From Verrucomicrobiota bacterium (GTDB lineage: Bacteria; Verrucomicrobiota; Verrucomicrobiia; Opitutales; Opitutaceae): 64,000 nucleotides of DNA. Made by a program: the position numbers and the translations under genes. Location: NCBI GenBank assembly GCA_028293565.1, contig JAQGON010000111.1:1-64000 (forward strand), in the 5' to 3' direction. Below the pieces are notes generated by a model, which saw nothing but the letters and a program-made list of their open reading frames with translations, was not told where the DNA came from and did no database searches. This document shows, piece after piece, positions 46,811-57,200 of this stretch (position 1 is its first letter; each line of letters opens with the position of its first letter).

Positions 46811-48334
46811 ATGTCCGCCACTCCTGCTCCCGCCGTCTCGATGGATAACATTGTCGCGCTCGCCAAGCGCCGCGGATTCATCTTCCAGTCGTCGGAGATC
46901 TACGGCGGCTTCAACGGCTTCTTCGATTACGGCCCGCTCGGTTCCGAACTGAAGAAAAACATCCGGGACTGCTGGTGGAACGACATGGTTCGCCGGCGCG
47001 ACGACATCGTCGGGCTCGAGTCGTCGATCATCATGCACCCGAAAGTGTGGGAGGCCTCGGGCCATGTCGCCGGCTTCACCGACCCGCTGGTCGACTGCAA
47101 GGTGAGCAAGCAGCGCTACCGCGCGGACCAGCTGTTCTTCGCGGCGGTGGTCATCGACGGAAAAACGGCCGGGTATGTGTCCATGCTCGAAAGCGAAAAA
47201 ACCGCCGCCGACCTCCAGGCCGCCGCGGAGCTGTTCAAGCGGAAGAAAGCCCTGCAGGGCACCCTGGCGCCGGTGGCGGCCAGGGACATGACGGAGGCCC
47301 AGCCCGAAGAGATTCCGCTGATTCCCTCCCCGGCCACCGGCGAACCCGGGAGCCTCACGGCTCCGCGGTCGTTCAACATGATGTTCCAGACGAACGTCGG
47401 CGCGATGACCGACGGGAGCAGCGTCGCCTACCTGCGGCCCGAAACCGCCCAGGGCATGTTCGTCGATTTCAAGAACGTGGTCGACACCGGCCGCGTGAAG
47501 CTGCCGTTCGGGATCGCGCAGATCGGAAAATCGTTCCGCAACGAAATCACGCCGCGCAACTTTATCTTCCGCTCGCGGGAGTTCGAGCAGATGGAGATGG
47601 AGTACTTCATCCACGAGGACGCCGACTGGGCGAAGTGCCACGAGGAGTGGATCGCGTGGTGCGAGGCCTGGCTGAAGAGCATCGGCCTCCCTGACAGCCA
47701 TCTTTCGCGGTACACCCACCCGAAGGAGAAGCTCGCATTCTACTCGCGCGGCACGGTCGACATCATGTTCCGGTATCCCTTCGGCGTGCAGGAACTGTGG
47801 GGCATCGCGGCGCGCGGCAGCTACGACCTCACGCAGCACGCCAAGGCCAGCGGGAAGCCCCAGGATATTTTCGACGAGGCGTCGAAGAAGAAATTTGTCC
47901 CGCACGTGATCGAGCCGGCCGTCGGCGTCGACCGGATCCTCCTCGCGGTGCTCTGCGCCGGCTACGCCGAGGAGGACGTCACCGACGAGAAGGGGGCGGT
48001 CGAGAAACGAACGGTGCTCCGGCTGTCGCCCCGCATCGCGCCCGTGAAGGTCGCCGTGCTGCCGCTGCTGAAGAACAAGGAGCTGCTCACCGCCCGCGCG
48101 AAGGAGCTGCACCGGAAGCTCCAGCGCCGCTACGCGGTGTTCTACGACGAGGCGGGCGCGATCGGACGCCGGTATCGCCGGCAGGACGAGATCGGCACGC
48201 CCTGGTGCGTGACGATCGATTTCGAGACGATCGAAAAGGACGGCACTTTCACCCTCCGCGAGCGCGATTCGATGGCGCAGAAGCGCATCACCGAGGCGGA
48301 GCTGTTCCAGCTGCTGGACGAGCAGGTCTACTAA
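46811..48334 (+). CDS. glyS: Glycyl-tRNA synthetase (class II, dimeric type)
   Basis: [95 protein letters not shown]. Confidence 0.95.
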   Translation: MSATPAPAVSMDNIVALAKRRGFIFQSSEIYGGFNGFFDYGPLGSELKKNIRDCWWNDMVRRRDDIVGLESSIIMHPKVWEASGHVAGFTDPLVDCKVSKQRYRADQLFFAAVVIDGKTAGYVSMLESEKTAADLQAAAELFKRKKALQGTLAPVAARDMTEAQPEEIPLIPSPATGEPGSLTAPRSFNMMFQTNVGAMTDGSSVAYLRPETAQGMFVDFKNVVDTGRVKLPFGIAQIGKSFRNEITPRNFIFRSREFEQMEMEYFIHEDADWAKCHEEWIAWCEAWLKSIGLPDSHLSRYTHPKEKLAFYSRGTVDIMFRYPFGVQELWGIAARGSYDLTQHAKASGKPQDIFDEASKKKFVPHVIEPAVGVDRILLAVLCAGYAEEDVTDEKGAVEKRTVLRLSPRIAPVKVAVLPLLKNKELLTARAKELHRKLQRRYAVFYDEAGAIGRRYRRQDEIGTPWCVTIDFETIEKDGTFTLRERDSMAQKRITEAELFQLLDEQVY

Positions 48335-48919
48335 ATGGACGCCTACACCCGCGCCCGCCGGCTCATCGATGACGCGCACGCGGGCGATCCCGCGCGCGGC
48401 CCCGACGGGCGCGCCGCCGAGCTGGCGTATGCCGACCATGTCGAGGCCTGGGTCGCGCGCCTCGTGCCCGACGCGTCCGCCCTGCTCCGTCTCGCCGCGC
48501 GCTGCCAGCACCTCGAGCGGTGGACGGTGCCGCGGGCGACGTTTCCGCTGGACCGGCCGGGTTACCTCGCATGGCGCCGGAGTCTTTACGTCAAACAGGC
48601 GGCGCGGGCGCGGGAGTTGCTCCTCGCCGCGGGCGTGGCGGCGGCGGAGGCCGATGACGTTTCGACGTGGGTTTCAAAGACCGGACTGAAAACCATCGCC
48701 GGGACCCAGGCATTGGAAGACGCCGCGGTCCTCGTCTTTCTGGAAAGCGAAATCAGCGCCTTCGCCGCGCAGCATGCCGGATATCCGCGCGAGAAATTCA
48801 TCGATATCCTCCGCAAGACCTGGCGAAAACTCAGCCCGCACGCCCGGGAAATGGCCGGAACCCTGAATCCGCCGCCAGCGATCGCGGAGCTGATCAGGGA
48901 AGCGCTGCAGTCGGGTTAG
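48335..48919 (+). CDS. DUF4202-like protein
   Basis: CQHLERWTVPRATFPLDRPGYLAWRRSLYVKQA; LEDAAVLVFLESEI. Confidence 0.8.
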   Translation: MDAYTRARRLIDDAHAGDPARGPDGRAAELAYADHVEAWVARLVPDASALLRLAARCQHLERWTVPRATFPLDRPGYLAWRRSLYVKQAARARELLLAAGVAAAEADDVSTWVSKTGLKTIAGTQALEDAAVLVFLESEISAFAAQHAGYPREKFIDILRKTWRKLSPHAREMAGTLNPPPAIAELIREALQSG

Positions 48920-49049
48920 CGCGGAGCTGGGAGCATTTCGAATTCGTTTAAACACGAAGGCCGCGAAGTAGCCAAAGACGATTGGCACCGTGCAGGATTA
49001 ACCGGCTTAGAGCAGACTCGTCGGCGGCGAGAATTCCCGCGCGGAGGTT

Positions 49050-49159
49050 GGCCGCAAAAATGCGCAAGCTCCCCGGGGTGGCGAAGGCGCTGCCATCGCG
49101 CCTATGGGCGCACGGGAGATTCAATTCGGAGCCCGGGAGCCCCTGCGCATTTATGCGGC
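49050..49159. repeat. Repeat family B, copy 3
   Basis: GGCCGCAAAAATGCGCAAGCTCCCCGGGGTGGCGAAGG ... GAGCCCGGGAGCCCCTGCGCATTTATGCGGC. Confidence 0.75.
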
Positions 49160-49245
49160 GATTCATTCGATGTGATGTGATCCGGACCCTCCCCCCTGAA
49201 CGAAATCGGATCGAACTGACGCCGGTTTCCACGGTCCGGAGGGAG

Positions 49246-49896
49246 ATGAAAATCGGCATTCTCGGATTCGGATCGGCACTGCTCCTGGCGGCGGCCGGAT
49301 GCTCGAACGCCTATTATGGCGCGATGGAAAAATTCGGCTTTGCGAAGCGCGAGATCCTCGTCGACCGCGTGGAGGCCACGCGCAAGGCGCAGACGCAGGC
49401 CAAGGAGCAATTTGCGAGCGCGCTGGAGCATTTCCTCGCCGTGACGCATGCCGACGGCGGCGATCTCCAAAAAAAATACGATGAGCTCAACCGCGAGTTC
49501 CAGCGCAGCGAGGAGCAGGCCAAGGAGGTCCGCTCGCGCATCGCCGCGGTGGAGGACGTCGCGGACGCCCTCTTCCGCGAGTGGCAGCAGGAGTTGAAGC
49601 AGTACACCAGCGCCCCCCTGCGGAACGAAAGCCAGCGCCAGCTGGATTCCACGCGCCGGCGCTACGACACGCTCATCCGCCTGATGCGCCGCGCCGCCGA
49701 CCGGATGGATCCCGTGCTGGGTGCGTTCCGCGACCAGGTCCTGTTCCTCAAGCACAACCTCAACGCGCGCGCCCTCGCGTCGCTCGACTCGACGAAGGCC
49801 TCCCTCGAGGCCGACATCTCCCGCTTGATTTCCGACATGGAAGCCTCGATCCGCGAGGCCGAGAGTTTCATCAGGGCCATGCCCAAGGATCCGTAA
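49246..49896 (+). CDS. DUF2959-like lipoprotein
   Basis: LLLAAAGCSNAYYGAMEKFGFAKREILVDRVEATRKAQTQAKEQFASALEHFLAV; coiled-coil. Confidence 0.85.
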   Translation: MKIGILGFGSALLLAAAGCSNAYYGAMEKFGFAKREILVDRVEATRKAQTQAKEQFASALEHFLAVTHADGGDLQKKYDELNREFQRSEEQAKEVRSRIAAVEDVADALFREWQQELKQYTSAPLRNESQRQLDSTRRRYDTLIRLMRRAADRMDPVLGAFRDQVLFLKHNLNARALASLDSTKASLEADISRLISDMEASIREAESFIRAMPKDP

Positions 49897-49913
49897 GATT
49901 TTCGCGAAGCCCG

Positions 49914-51038
49914 CTACTCCAACCAATCCGAGTCGTCAAAATGCTCCGGATTCAACCCAAAGCCCGGCTGCCGCGGAAAATCGCGGTCGATGACCTCCAG
50001 CCTTCCTTCCGCACCAAACATCAGCGGATTTTTTATCACGTCGCGCTGGAGGAGATGCGTGCCGAAAGCGCCCTCCTGAGCCGTTAGTCCGCGATGTTGG
50101 CTTGCTTGGGCGAGTGTGAGCGCCGCGCGGGTCAGCACGCTCGTTTCGCCAACCTGGCAGCCGACGATAAAGGGGATGCCTTCAGCGTGAGCGCGCTCCA
50201 TCACCGCCAGCGATCGCAGCAAGCCGCCGAGTTTTGAAATCCGAAGATTGAGGATCCAGCGGCCCGGATGGAATTTCAAATGATCGAACTGCGCCAGCTG
50301 GAGGAAGCTCTCGTCCAGGATAATGCGGGCCGGGAGTGAATCGGCGAGCACGCCCAGTTCGGCATAACGTCTGGGCGCCAGCGGCTCCTCCACGGCAAAA
50401 AACGGCGTCTCGAGTTTCCTTAAATAGTCCAAAGCGGCCTGCGGATCTTTCCAAAGATTGTTCGCATCGAATCGAAGGGCATCGATCGACTCTTTGTCCG
50501 CCGCCAAAATTGCCATGCGCGCCGAGTCCGTCTCGGGATTTCCGCAGAGCTTCACCTTGAAGTCCCTGAAATCCATCGACCGGAACCGCTGCAGGTTCGC
50601 CTTGAAGGTGTTTGGCTCCTCCGCTCCGAGCACCGCGCTGTAACGAAAGGGCCCGGAAATGGAGGGCAACGAGAGGAGGTCTTCCACCGAGCGTCCCGCA
50701 TCGCGGGCCAAAACATCCAGGAGCGCCAACTCGACCGCGCACCACGCCGAGGGATTCGCATCGATCAGGTCGCGTTGCGCATCCACCCACGCCCTCAACT
50801 CGCCAAGGCTTCCGATCCGGAGGACGTCAGGCTGGACGCGGCGGACAAATTCCAGCGCGGTCGCAACCGTTTCCCCCGTGACATATTCGCGCGGGCATCC
50901 TTCGCCGAATCCCCGCGCGCCACTTTCCGATTCCGCCTCCACCCAAATCGTCTCCGTCCTGCTCCGCGCCGCGGCCGCGTGCGTGAAAGTCCCCCTGAAT
51001 GGAATCCGCAGCGACCACGCCCGAAGCTGGCGGATCAC
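49914..51038 (-). CDS. Enolase-superfamily enzyme (MLE / OSBS / dipeptide-epimerase group)
   Basis: DFRDFKVKLCG; LRFDANNLW; FFAVEEPL; ARIILDESF; ILNLRISKLGG. Confidence 0.88.
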   Translation of the reverse strand: MIRQLRAWSLRIPFRGTFTHAAAARSRTETIWVEAESESGARGFGEGCPREYVTGETVATALEFVRRVQPDVLRIGSLGELRAWVDAQRDLIDANPSAWCAVELALLDVLARDAGRSVEDLLSLPSISGPFRYSAVLGAEEPNTFKANLQRFRSMDFRDFKVKLCGNPETDSARMAILAADKESIDALRFDANNLWKDPQAALDYLRKLETPFFAVEEPLAPRRYAELGVLADSLPARIILDESFLQLAQFDHLKFHPGRWILNLRISKLGGLLRSLAVMERAHAEGIPFIVGCQVGETSVLTRAALTLAQASQHRGLTAQEGAFGTHLLQRDVIKNPLMFGAEGRLEVIDRDFPRQPGFGLNPEHFDDSDWLE

Positions 51039-52699
51039 GGGAGGGGATCGACCTGCGCGTCGAAGTCGAAGGTCACCTTTTCCAGCGACTGCAGCCGCAG
51101 GAATTTGAATTGCGCCTCGCGCTGCCCCTGCGCCAGCAAGTGTGCCTTGAACGACTCGCCGGCGCCGGGCCGAAGCCTCTTCAGCTCGATCGGGTGCAAC
51201 CGCCCGCTCTCCCGCTTTGCCTTGTACTCGAGGTTTCGGGCGAAAATTTCCGCTTCGAATGCGTTCAGAAAAGCGTCTTCCGCGATGCCTTCCGCCTCGA
51301 GGTAGAAGACGTAACGCTGGCGGGCCGGGTCAGCAATCATCACAAAAAACGCGGGATGCCACGACCGGCCCGAGACCGAAGCGTCGACCGCATCGCAGAC
51401 CTGGCTCTCGTAAAGTTTTTCCCCGGTGATGTTCGTCGCCCCGGTCCCTTTCTCGAGGAACTTGATCGTCGGCGTATTTCCGTGACGCACGCCTGCCATC
51501 ACGATGTCGTTCATGAAGTACCGATAAAGGCCCGCAGGGGTGGTGATGATCACGTAATAGAGCCGACCGATTTCCAGGTGTTCAAGCGCACAGGTGCGAA
51601 CGCTGCCTGACTCCCAGGCGTCGCGCTCGATGAACTCGAAATAGTTCTCGTGCAGGGTCGGCACTTCAAGGTGGCGCAGTGAATCGACGGGAAGGCTCCC
51701 GCGGCACTCGCTCGAAAGATAACCCATTTCCAGGATCGGCATGCCGGGGGGCAATTGCCGCTGCAGCGCCGGCAGGAGCAGGCGGCAGCTGCCCTCGCGC
51801 CAGCAGGAAATCGCCTTCAATTTCGGCCAGAGGGCTGCCAGCGTGATCCGTTCGGGATTGATCGCCAGACGCTCGAGCACGCAGGCCCGGTCCTCGTTTT
51901 TTCCGAACGCCTGCTGCAGGACGCGGTGGGTCGCGGGGCCCAGCTGCTCCCGTCCTGGGAGCTGCCCGGTGCGGATCGCCGCAATGATCGATTCGATCCG
52001 AGCCGGGATGACTTCGGCGATTTTCAGGAAAGTCGACGGATTCGCGCCGGCAATATAACTGATCGAATCCTCGGCTGCGGCGAAGATCGCGATCAGAAGA
52101 TACTTTACCGCGGAATCGGCGCACTCAAACACCGCCGGCGGGATCACGTAGTTTCGCTGGAGCAACTTCGGCGTGCTCTGATAAATCAGGCCGGACATTG
52201 AACCGAAAGGTGTGCCCGAGGGGAGCCGGCCTTCGATGGCGGGACTGACAAAGGCCAGGGTTTTCCCGCTGAAGATGCCGGGCACTGCGGAATAATGACA
52301 GTATGAGAAAATCTCCTGGTTTCTCCGGTAACTGGCGATCGTGCTCGCGAGGAGCGGGATGTATTTCGGCTTGCCGGTGGTCCCGCTTGTCCGCGCATAC
52401 ATCACTGGCTGCTCCGCGACCAGATGCGGCGTTTTGTCCGCTTCCTGTTTTTCGATATACGGGCGCAGGTCTTCGTATGTCTGGATCGGAACCTTCGTCG
52501 CGTACTCCGCGGACCCGCCGATGCCGGCAAAGCCATGCGCGCGGCCAAACGCGGTATTCTCGTTCCGCCTAAGGATTGAACGCAGTGCTTGCTGCTGAAA
52601 GAAGGCTGGATCCTGCGTCCGGCGCACAAACGAAGCCCAGAGGGTGCGCCGAACCCAAGCCATGCGCAGCCGCACGAGCTGATTGAACAATCCGTTCAT
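51035..52699 (-). CDS. GH3 auxin-responsive-promoter family acyl-adenylating protein
   Basis: Start MNGLFNQLVRLRMAWVRR; ARTSGTTGKPKYIPL; MGYLSSECRGSLPVD; ENYFEFIERD; TTPAGLYRYFMNDIV. Confidence 0.9.
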   Translation of the reverse strand: MNGLFNQLVRLRMAWVRRTLWASFVRRTQDPAFFQQQALRSILRRNENTAFGRAHGFAGIGGSAEYATKVPIQTYEDLRPYIEKQEADKTPHLVAEQPVMYARTSGTTGKPKYIPLLASTIASYRRNQEIFSYCHYSAVPGIFSGKTLAFVSPAIEGRLPSGTPFGSMSGLIYQSTPKLLQRNYVIPPAVFECADSAVKYLLIAIFAAAEDSISYIAGANPSTFLKIAEVIPARIESIIAAIRTGQLPGREQLGPATHRVLQQAFGKNEDRACVLERLAINPERITLAALWPKLKAISCWREGSCRLLLPALQRQLPPGMPILEMGYLSSECRGSLPVDSLRHLEVPTLHENYFEFIERDAWESGSVRTCALEHLEIGRLYYVIITTPAGLYRYFMNDIVMAGVRHGNTPTIKFLEKGTGATNITGEKLYESQVCDAVDASVSGRSWHPAFFVMIADPARQRYVFYLEAEGIAEDAFLNAFEAEIFARNLEYKAKRESGRLHPIELKRLRPGAGESFKAHLLAQGQREAQFKFLRLQSLEKVTFDFDAQVDPLP

Positions 52700-54057
52700 T
52701 CCGCGGGCTGGTCGGCACCCTTGATGAACGGTGTCCGCATTTGGCGCAAAAAACTTCGCGGGTAATCGCGGTTTCTCAGCCCGAGTTGCCCGACCTCCCG
52801 GCCCCCCGGCAGGAAGAACGAGCCGAAGACCAGGTCCCACAGGATGATGTTATTCCCATAGTTCCGGTTCGATTCCCGCGATTCCCAGGAATGATGCCAG
52901 CGGTGCAGCTCCGGGCCCGCGAGCAGGTAGTTCATCCAGCCAAGGCGCAGCTCGACGTTGCTGTGCTGGAAGAATCCGTTGATCGAGTAACAGATGAAAT
53001 AAAGGGCGATGACCTCGGGCGAGACCCCCAGGATCATGAATGGCGCCGCATCGAGCAGAAACTGGAGCGATTTCTCAATGGGGTGAAAGCGCGCGACATT
53101 CACCCAGTAGAGCTTGTGGGGGGAATGGTGAACCGCGTGCAGCCGCCACAGCGCCGGACTCCACTCATGACTGGCCCGGTGCAGCCAGTACCGCATGAAA
53201 TCCACCAGCAGGATCATCAGGAGCGCCTGCATCAAGGGATGCAGCCCATGCGGCCAAAAGCCCTGCAGCACCACACCATTGGCCTGGAGCCAGCCGACTA
53301 CTTTGATCGTCACAAAAAAAGTCAGCATCTTCGGCAGCAAAATCTGCACGATCACCATGAAGGTCAGGTCGCTCCTGACCTCGTTTCCGCCCGGCTGCCA
53401 TTCCCCTCGATACGGATACCAGCGCTCTCCGCCCGCTATGGCGGCCGCCGCCAAGGCCAGCGGAACATATGTACTCGCCTGCAAACCGACCCCCTTGCCC
53501 AACAGAAAGAGATGAAGCCAAAGGCCAATGGCGATCACGATCGGGTAGGTCAGCCAAACCAGTGCTGTGCGGCCAGCCTGTGGAGGACTTCTGTCCGGAT
53601 TTCGGCCCTCGGAATTTAGGTAGTGATACATCCCCAAGGCGATGAGCCACCCGCTGAGCACCAGATGAAAGAACGCCGGAATCGGCGAGCCGAGGAACGG
53701 CTCGCGCTCCGCAAACGTCAGCGATGCGCCGAAGCGAAAAAGCATGAAGGAAAAATAAAACGCTCCCAGCGATAGGAGCATTTCCGCGGTCGCCCGTCGG
53801 GGGACCACCCGCCCGAGCGCGAGCCGCACATCCGTGACCACCATCGCGCCGAGGATCAACAGCTGGAGAAAAAGAAGCGTCTCATACGGGAGAACTCCGC
53901 TGTGCCAAGCGGTAAACGGCGGCAAAAAATCCACGGGTGAATATCTCTGTACCGCCTGCGCCGTGACCCGGAAGAAAAACCCCAACAGGAGAACCCAGTG
54001 CACGATCACGAGGGATGTTTCGCGCGGGCGTGGCCGCAAAAATAGGGGCAGAGTCAT
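52696..54057 (-). CDS. Sterol desaturase / fatty acid hydroxylase family membrane protein
   Basis: Multiple TM segments; histidine boxes HRASHE, HAVHH, HRWHH. Confidence 0.9.
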   Translation of the reverse strand: MTLPLFLRPRPRETSLVIVHWVLLLGFFFRVTAQAVQRYSPVDFLPPFTAWHSGVLPYETLLFLQLLILGAMVVTDVRLALGRVVPRRATAEMLLSLGAFYFSFMLFRFGASLTFAEREPFLGSPIPAFFHLVLSGWLIALGMYHYLNSEGRNPDRSPPQAGRTALVWLTYPIVIAIGLWLHLFLLGKGVGLQASTYVPLALAAAAIAGGERWYPYRGEWQPGGNEVRSDLTFMVIVQILLPKMLTFFVTIKVVGWLQANGVVLQGFWPHGLHPLMQALLMILLVDFMRYWLHRASHEWSPALWRLHAVHHSPHKLYWVNVARFHPIEKSLQFLLDAAPFMILGVSPEVIALYFICYSINGFFQHSNVELRLGWMNYLLAGPELHRWHHSWESRESNRNYGNNIILWDLVFGSFFLPGGREVGQLGLRNRDYPRSFLRQMRTPFIKGADQPAE

Positions 54058-54221
54058 CGAATCCAGGAATTACGCTGGAGCGACCAGCACAATAGGCTCG
54101 CGCCCCCGATTCAAGTCCGGTCGCGCGTGTCGTGATTCATTGGTCATCCGGACACCGCAGCAAGACGCCACGGTTTTCCGGGCGCTCAGGATCACGGCAA
54201 GGGTGCGGTTTCAACCGCCAC

Positions 54222-57200
54222 TCACCCCGCCGTCCGCAGTTTCACGATCAGGTCCTTCGACTCCACGGTGTCCCCGATCGCCGCGTGCAGCTCGGCGACG
54301 ATTCCGTCGGCGGGGGCGTAGATCGTCGTCTGCATTTTCATCGCCTCCATCATGAAGAGCTTGTCGCCTTTCGCGACCTTCGCGCCGACCGAGGTGGAAA
54401 GGACGACGACCAGGCCCGGAATCGGCGCCGCGACTTGCAGCGGGTCGGCGAGGTCCGCCTTCGGCCGCGACTTCGCCGTGGCCGCCACCGTCTTGTCCTG
54501 GATGAAGACCTCCCGCGCGATGCCGTTCAGATCATAGGTCAGCGACCGGCGCCCATCCTTGTCCGCCTCGCCCACGCTCACGAGGCGGATGATGAGCATC
54601 TTGCCCTCCTCGATGCTGACGGAAATCTCCTCCCGCGACCTCAGGCCGTAGAAAAACGCGGGCGTCGGCAGCACGCTGACGTCGCCAAAGTCGCGCTGGT
54701 GCCGCGCGAAGTCCGCGAAGACCTGCGGATACATGAGATGAGAGTAGAACTCGTCGTCCGACGGCTCGCGGCGGAGTTTTTCCGCCAGCGCCTTTTTCAT
54801 GCCCGCGAGCTCCTCCGCCGCCGCCTTCGGGTCGGCGGCCGCGCGCGCGGATTTTTTCCTCGAGCGGGATTTTTCCGCGTCGATCGCCGACCGGTACTTG
54901 GCCTGCGCCTCGCGGAAGCGCTTCTCCCCGAGGATTGCGCGCCACACCGGCACCGGCCAGCCGCCGTCGGGCCAGCCGAGGCCGCCGGCCAGCATGTCGA
55001 TCACGCTTTCCGGGAACGGCGTCGCGCCGGGTTCGAGATTCACCACGTCCGCCGGCTTGATGCCGCGCGAGAAGAGGAACAGTGCCATGTCGCCGACGAC
55101 CTTGGACGACGGCGTGACCTTCACGATGTCGCCGAAAAGCTGGTTCACCTCCGCGTAGGCGCGCGCGATCTCGGGCCAGCGGTGCGAGACGCCCATCGAG
55201 GCCGCCTGCTCCTTGAGGTTCGTGTACTGCCCGCCCGGCATCTCGTGGAGGTAAACCTCGGCGCTTCCCGTCTTCGGCGCGGTGTCGAAGGGACGGTAAT
55301 ACTCGCGCACCTGCTCCCAGTAATCGGAAAACCGGTTGAGCGCCTCCAGGTCGAGGCCGGTGTCGCGCGGGGTGTGCTCGAGCGCGGCGACAACCGCGTT
55401 GAGGTTCGGCTGCGCGGTGCTGCCGGACATCGACGCCGTCGCGAGGTCGACCACGTCCACGCCGGCATCGGCGGCGCGCAGGACCGAAGCGGAGTTGATG
55501 CCGCTGGTGTCGTGCGTGTGAAAATGGATCGGCAGGCCGATCTCCTCCTTCAGCGTCTTCACGAGCTTGTGCGCGGCGTACGGCCGGCAGAGCCCGGCCA
55601 TGTCCTTGATCGCGATCATGTGCGCGCCCATCCGCTCGAGCTCGCGCGCCATCTTCACGTAATAGCCCAGCGTGAACTTGTCGCGCCGCCCGTCGAGGAT
55701 GTCGCCGGAATAGCAGAGCGCCGCCTCGCAGACCGCGTGGGTCTCCTGCACGGCGTCCATCGCCACGCGGAGGTTGGGCAGGTAGTTCAGCGAATCAAAG
55801 ATGCGGAAGATATCCATGCCGTTCGCCGCGGCGTGCTTCACGAAGCCGGCGACGACCGAGTCGGGATAATTGGTGTAGCCCACGGCGTTCGCGCCGCGGA
55901 AGAGCATCTGGAAGCAGATGTTCGGCACCCGCGCCCGCAGCGCCCGCAGCCGCTCCCACGGATCCTCGTTGAGGAAGCGCATCGCCGTGTCGAACGTCGC
56001 GCCGCCCCACATCTCCAGCGAGTAAAGCCCCGGCGCGCGCCGGGCGAGAAAGCCGGCGCAGGCAAGCAGGTCGTAGGTCCGCACGCGCGTCGCCATCAGC
56101 GACTGGTGCGCGTCGCGGAACGTGGTGTCGGTCACGAGCAGCCGCTTCTGCCGACGCGTCCAGTCGGCGAATTTTTTCGCGCCGAGCTCCAGCAGCAGGT
56201 CGCGCGTCCCGGGCGGCGGCGCGCCGCGGACGTCCGGCGCGGGCAGGGGCGCGGCCGGCAGCGGCTTGGCGGGGCGGTAGCCCTTCGCGTGCGGGTTGCC
56301 GTTGACGACCACGTTGCCGAGGAAGTTCAGCAGCTTCGTCGCCCGGTCGCGCCGGGGCTTGAAGGTGAACAGCTCGGGCGAGGTGTCGATCAGCGAGGTC
56401 GTGGCCTGGCCGGCGCGAAACAGCGGATGCGCGATAACGTTCTCGAGAAAAGGGATGTTGGTCTTCACCCCGCGGATCCGGAACTCGCTCAGGACGCGGC
56501 GCGCCCGGGCCAGCGCGATGTCGTAGCTCTGCCCGCTCGTGATCACCTTCACGAGCATCGAGTCGTAGTAGGGCGTGATCACCGCGCCGGAGTAACCCAT
56601 CCCGCCGTCGAGCCGCACCCCGAATCCTCCCGGCGACCGGTAGGCGACGATCCGCCCGTAATCGGGCACGAACTTGTTCTCGGGATCCTCCGTCGTGATC
56701 CGGCATTGGATCGCGTAGCCGTGGCACGGCACGTCCGCCTGCCGGGGCATGCCGACTTCCGGGGAATGCAGCGCATGGCCCTGCGCGATGAGGATCTGCG
56801 CGCGCACGAGGTCGAGGCCCGTGACCACCTCGGTCACGGTGTGCTCCACCTGGATGCGCGGGTTCATCTCGATGAAAAACCACTCGTGCCGGTCGAGGTC
56901 GTAGAGAAACTCGATCGTGCCGGCGTTGTCGTAGCGCACCTCGCGCGCCATGCGGGCCGCGGCGGCGCAGAGTTCCGCGATCACCGGCTTGGGCAGGCCG
57001 AAGCTGGGGGCGATTTCGACGACCTTCTGATGCCGGCGCTGCACGGAGCAGTCGCGTTCGTGAAGGTGGATGACGTTGCCGTGCTTGTCGCCGAGCACCT
57101 GGACCTCGATGTGCTTCGCGTTCGAGATGTATTTCTCGAGGAACACCGCCGGATTGCCGAACGCGCGCTCGGCCTCCGCCTGCGCCTCGTCGAGCAGCGC

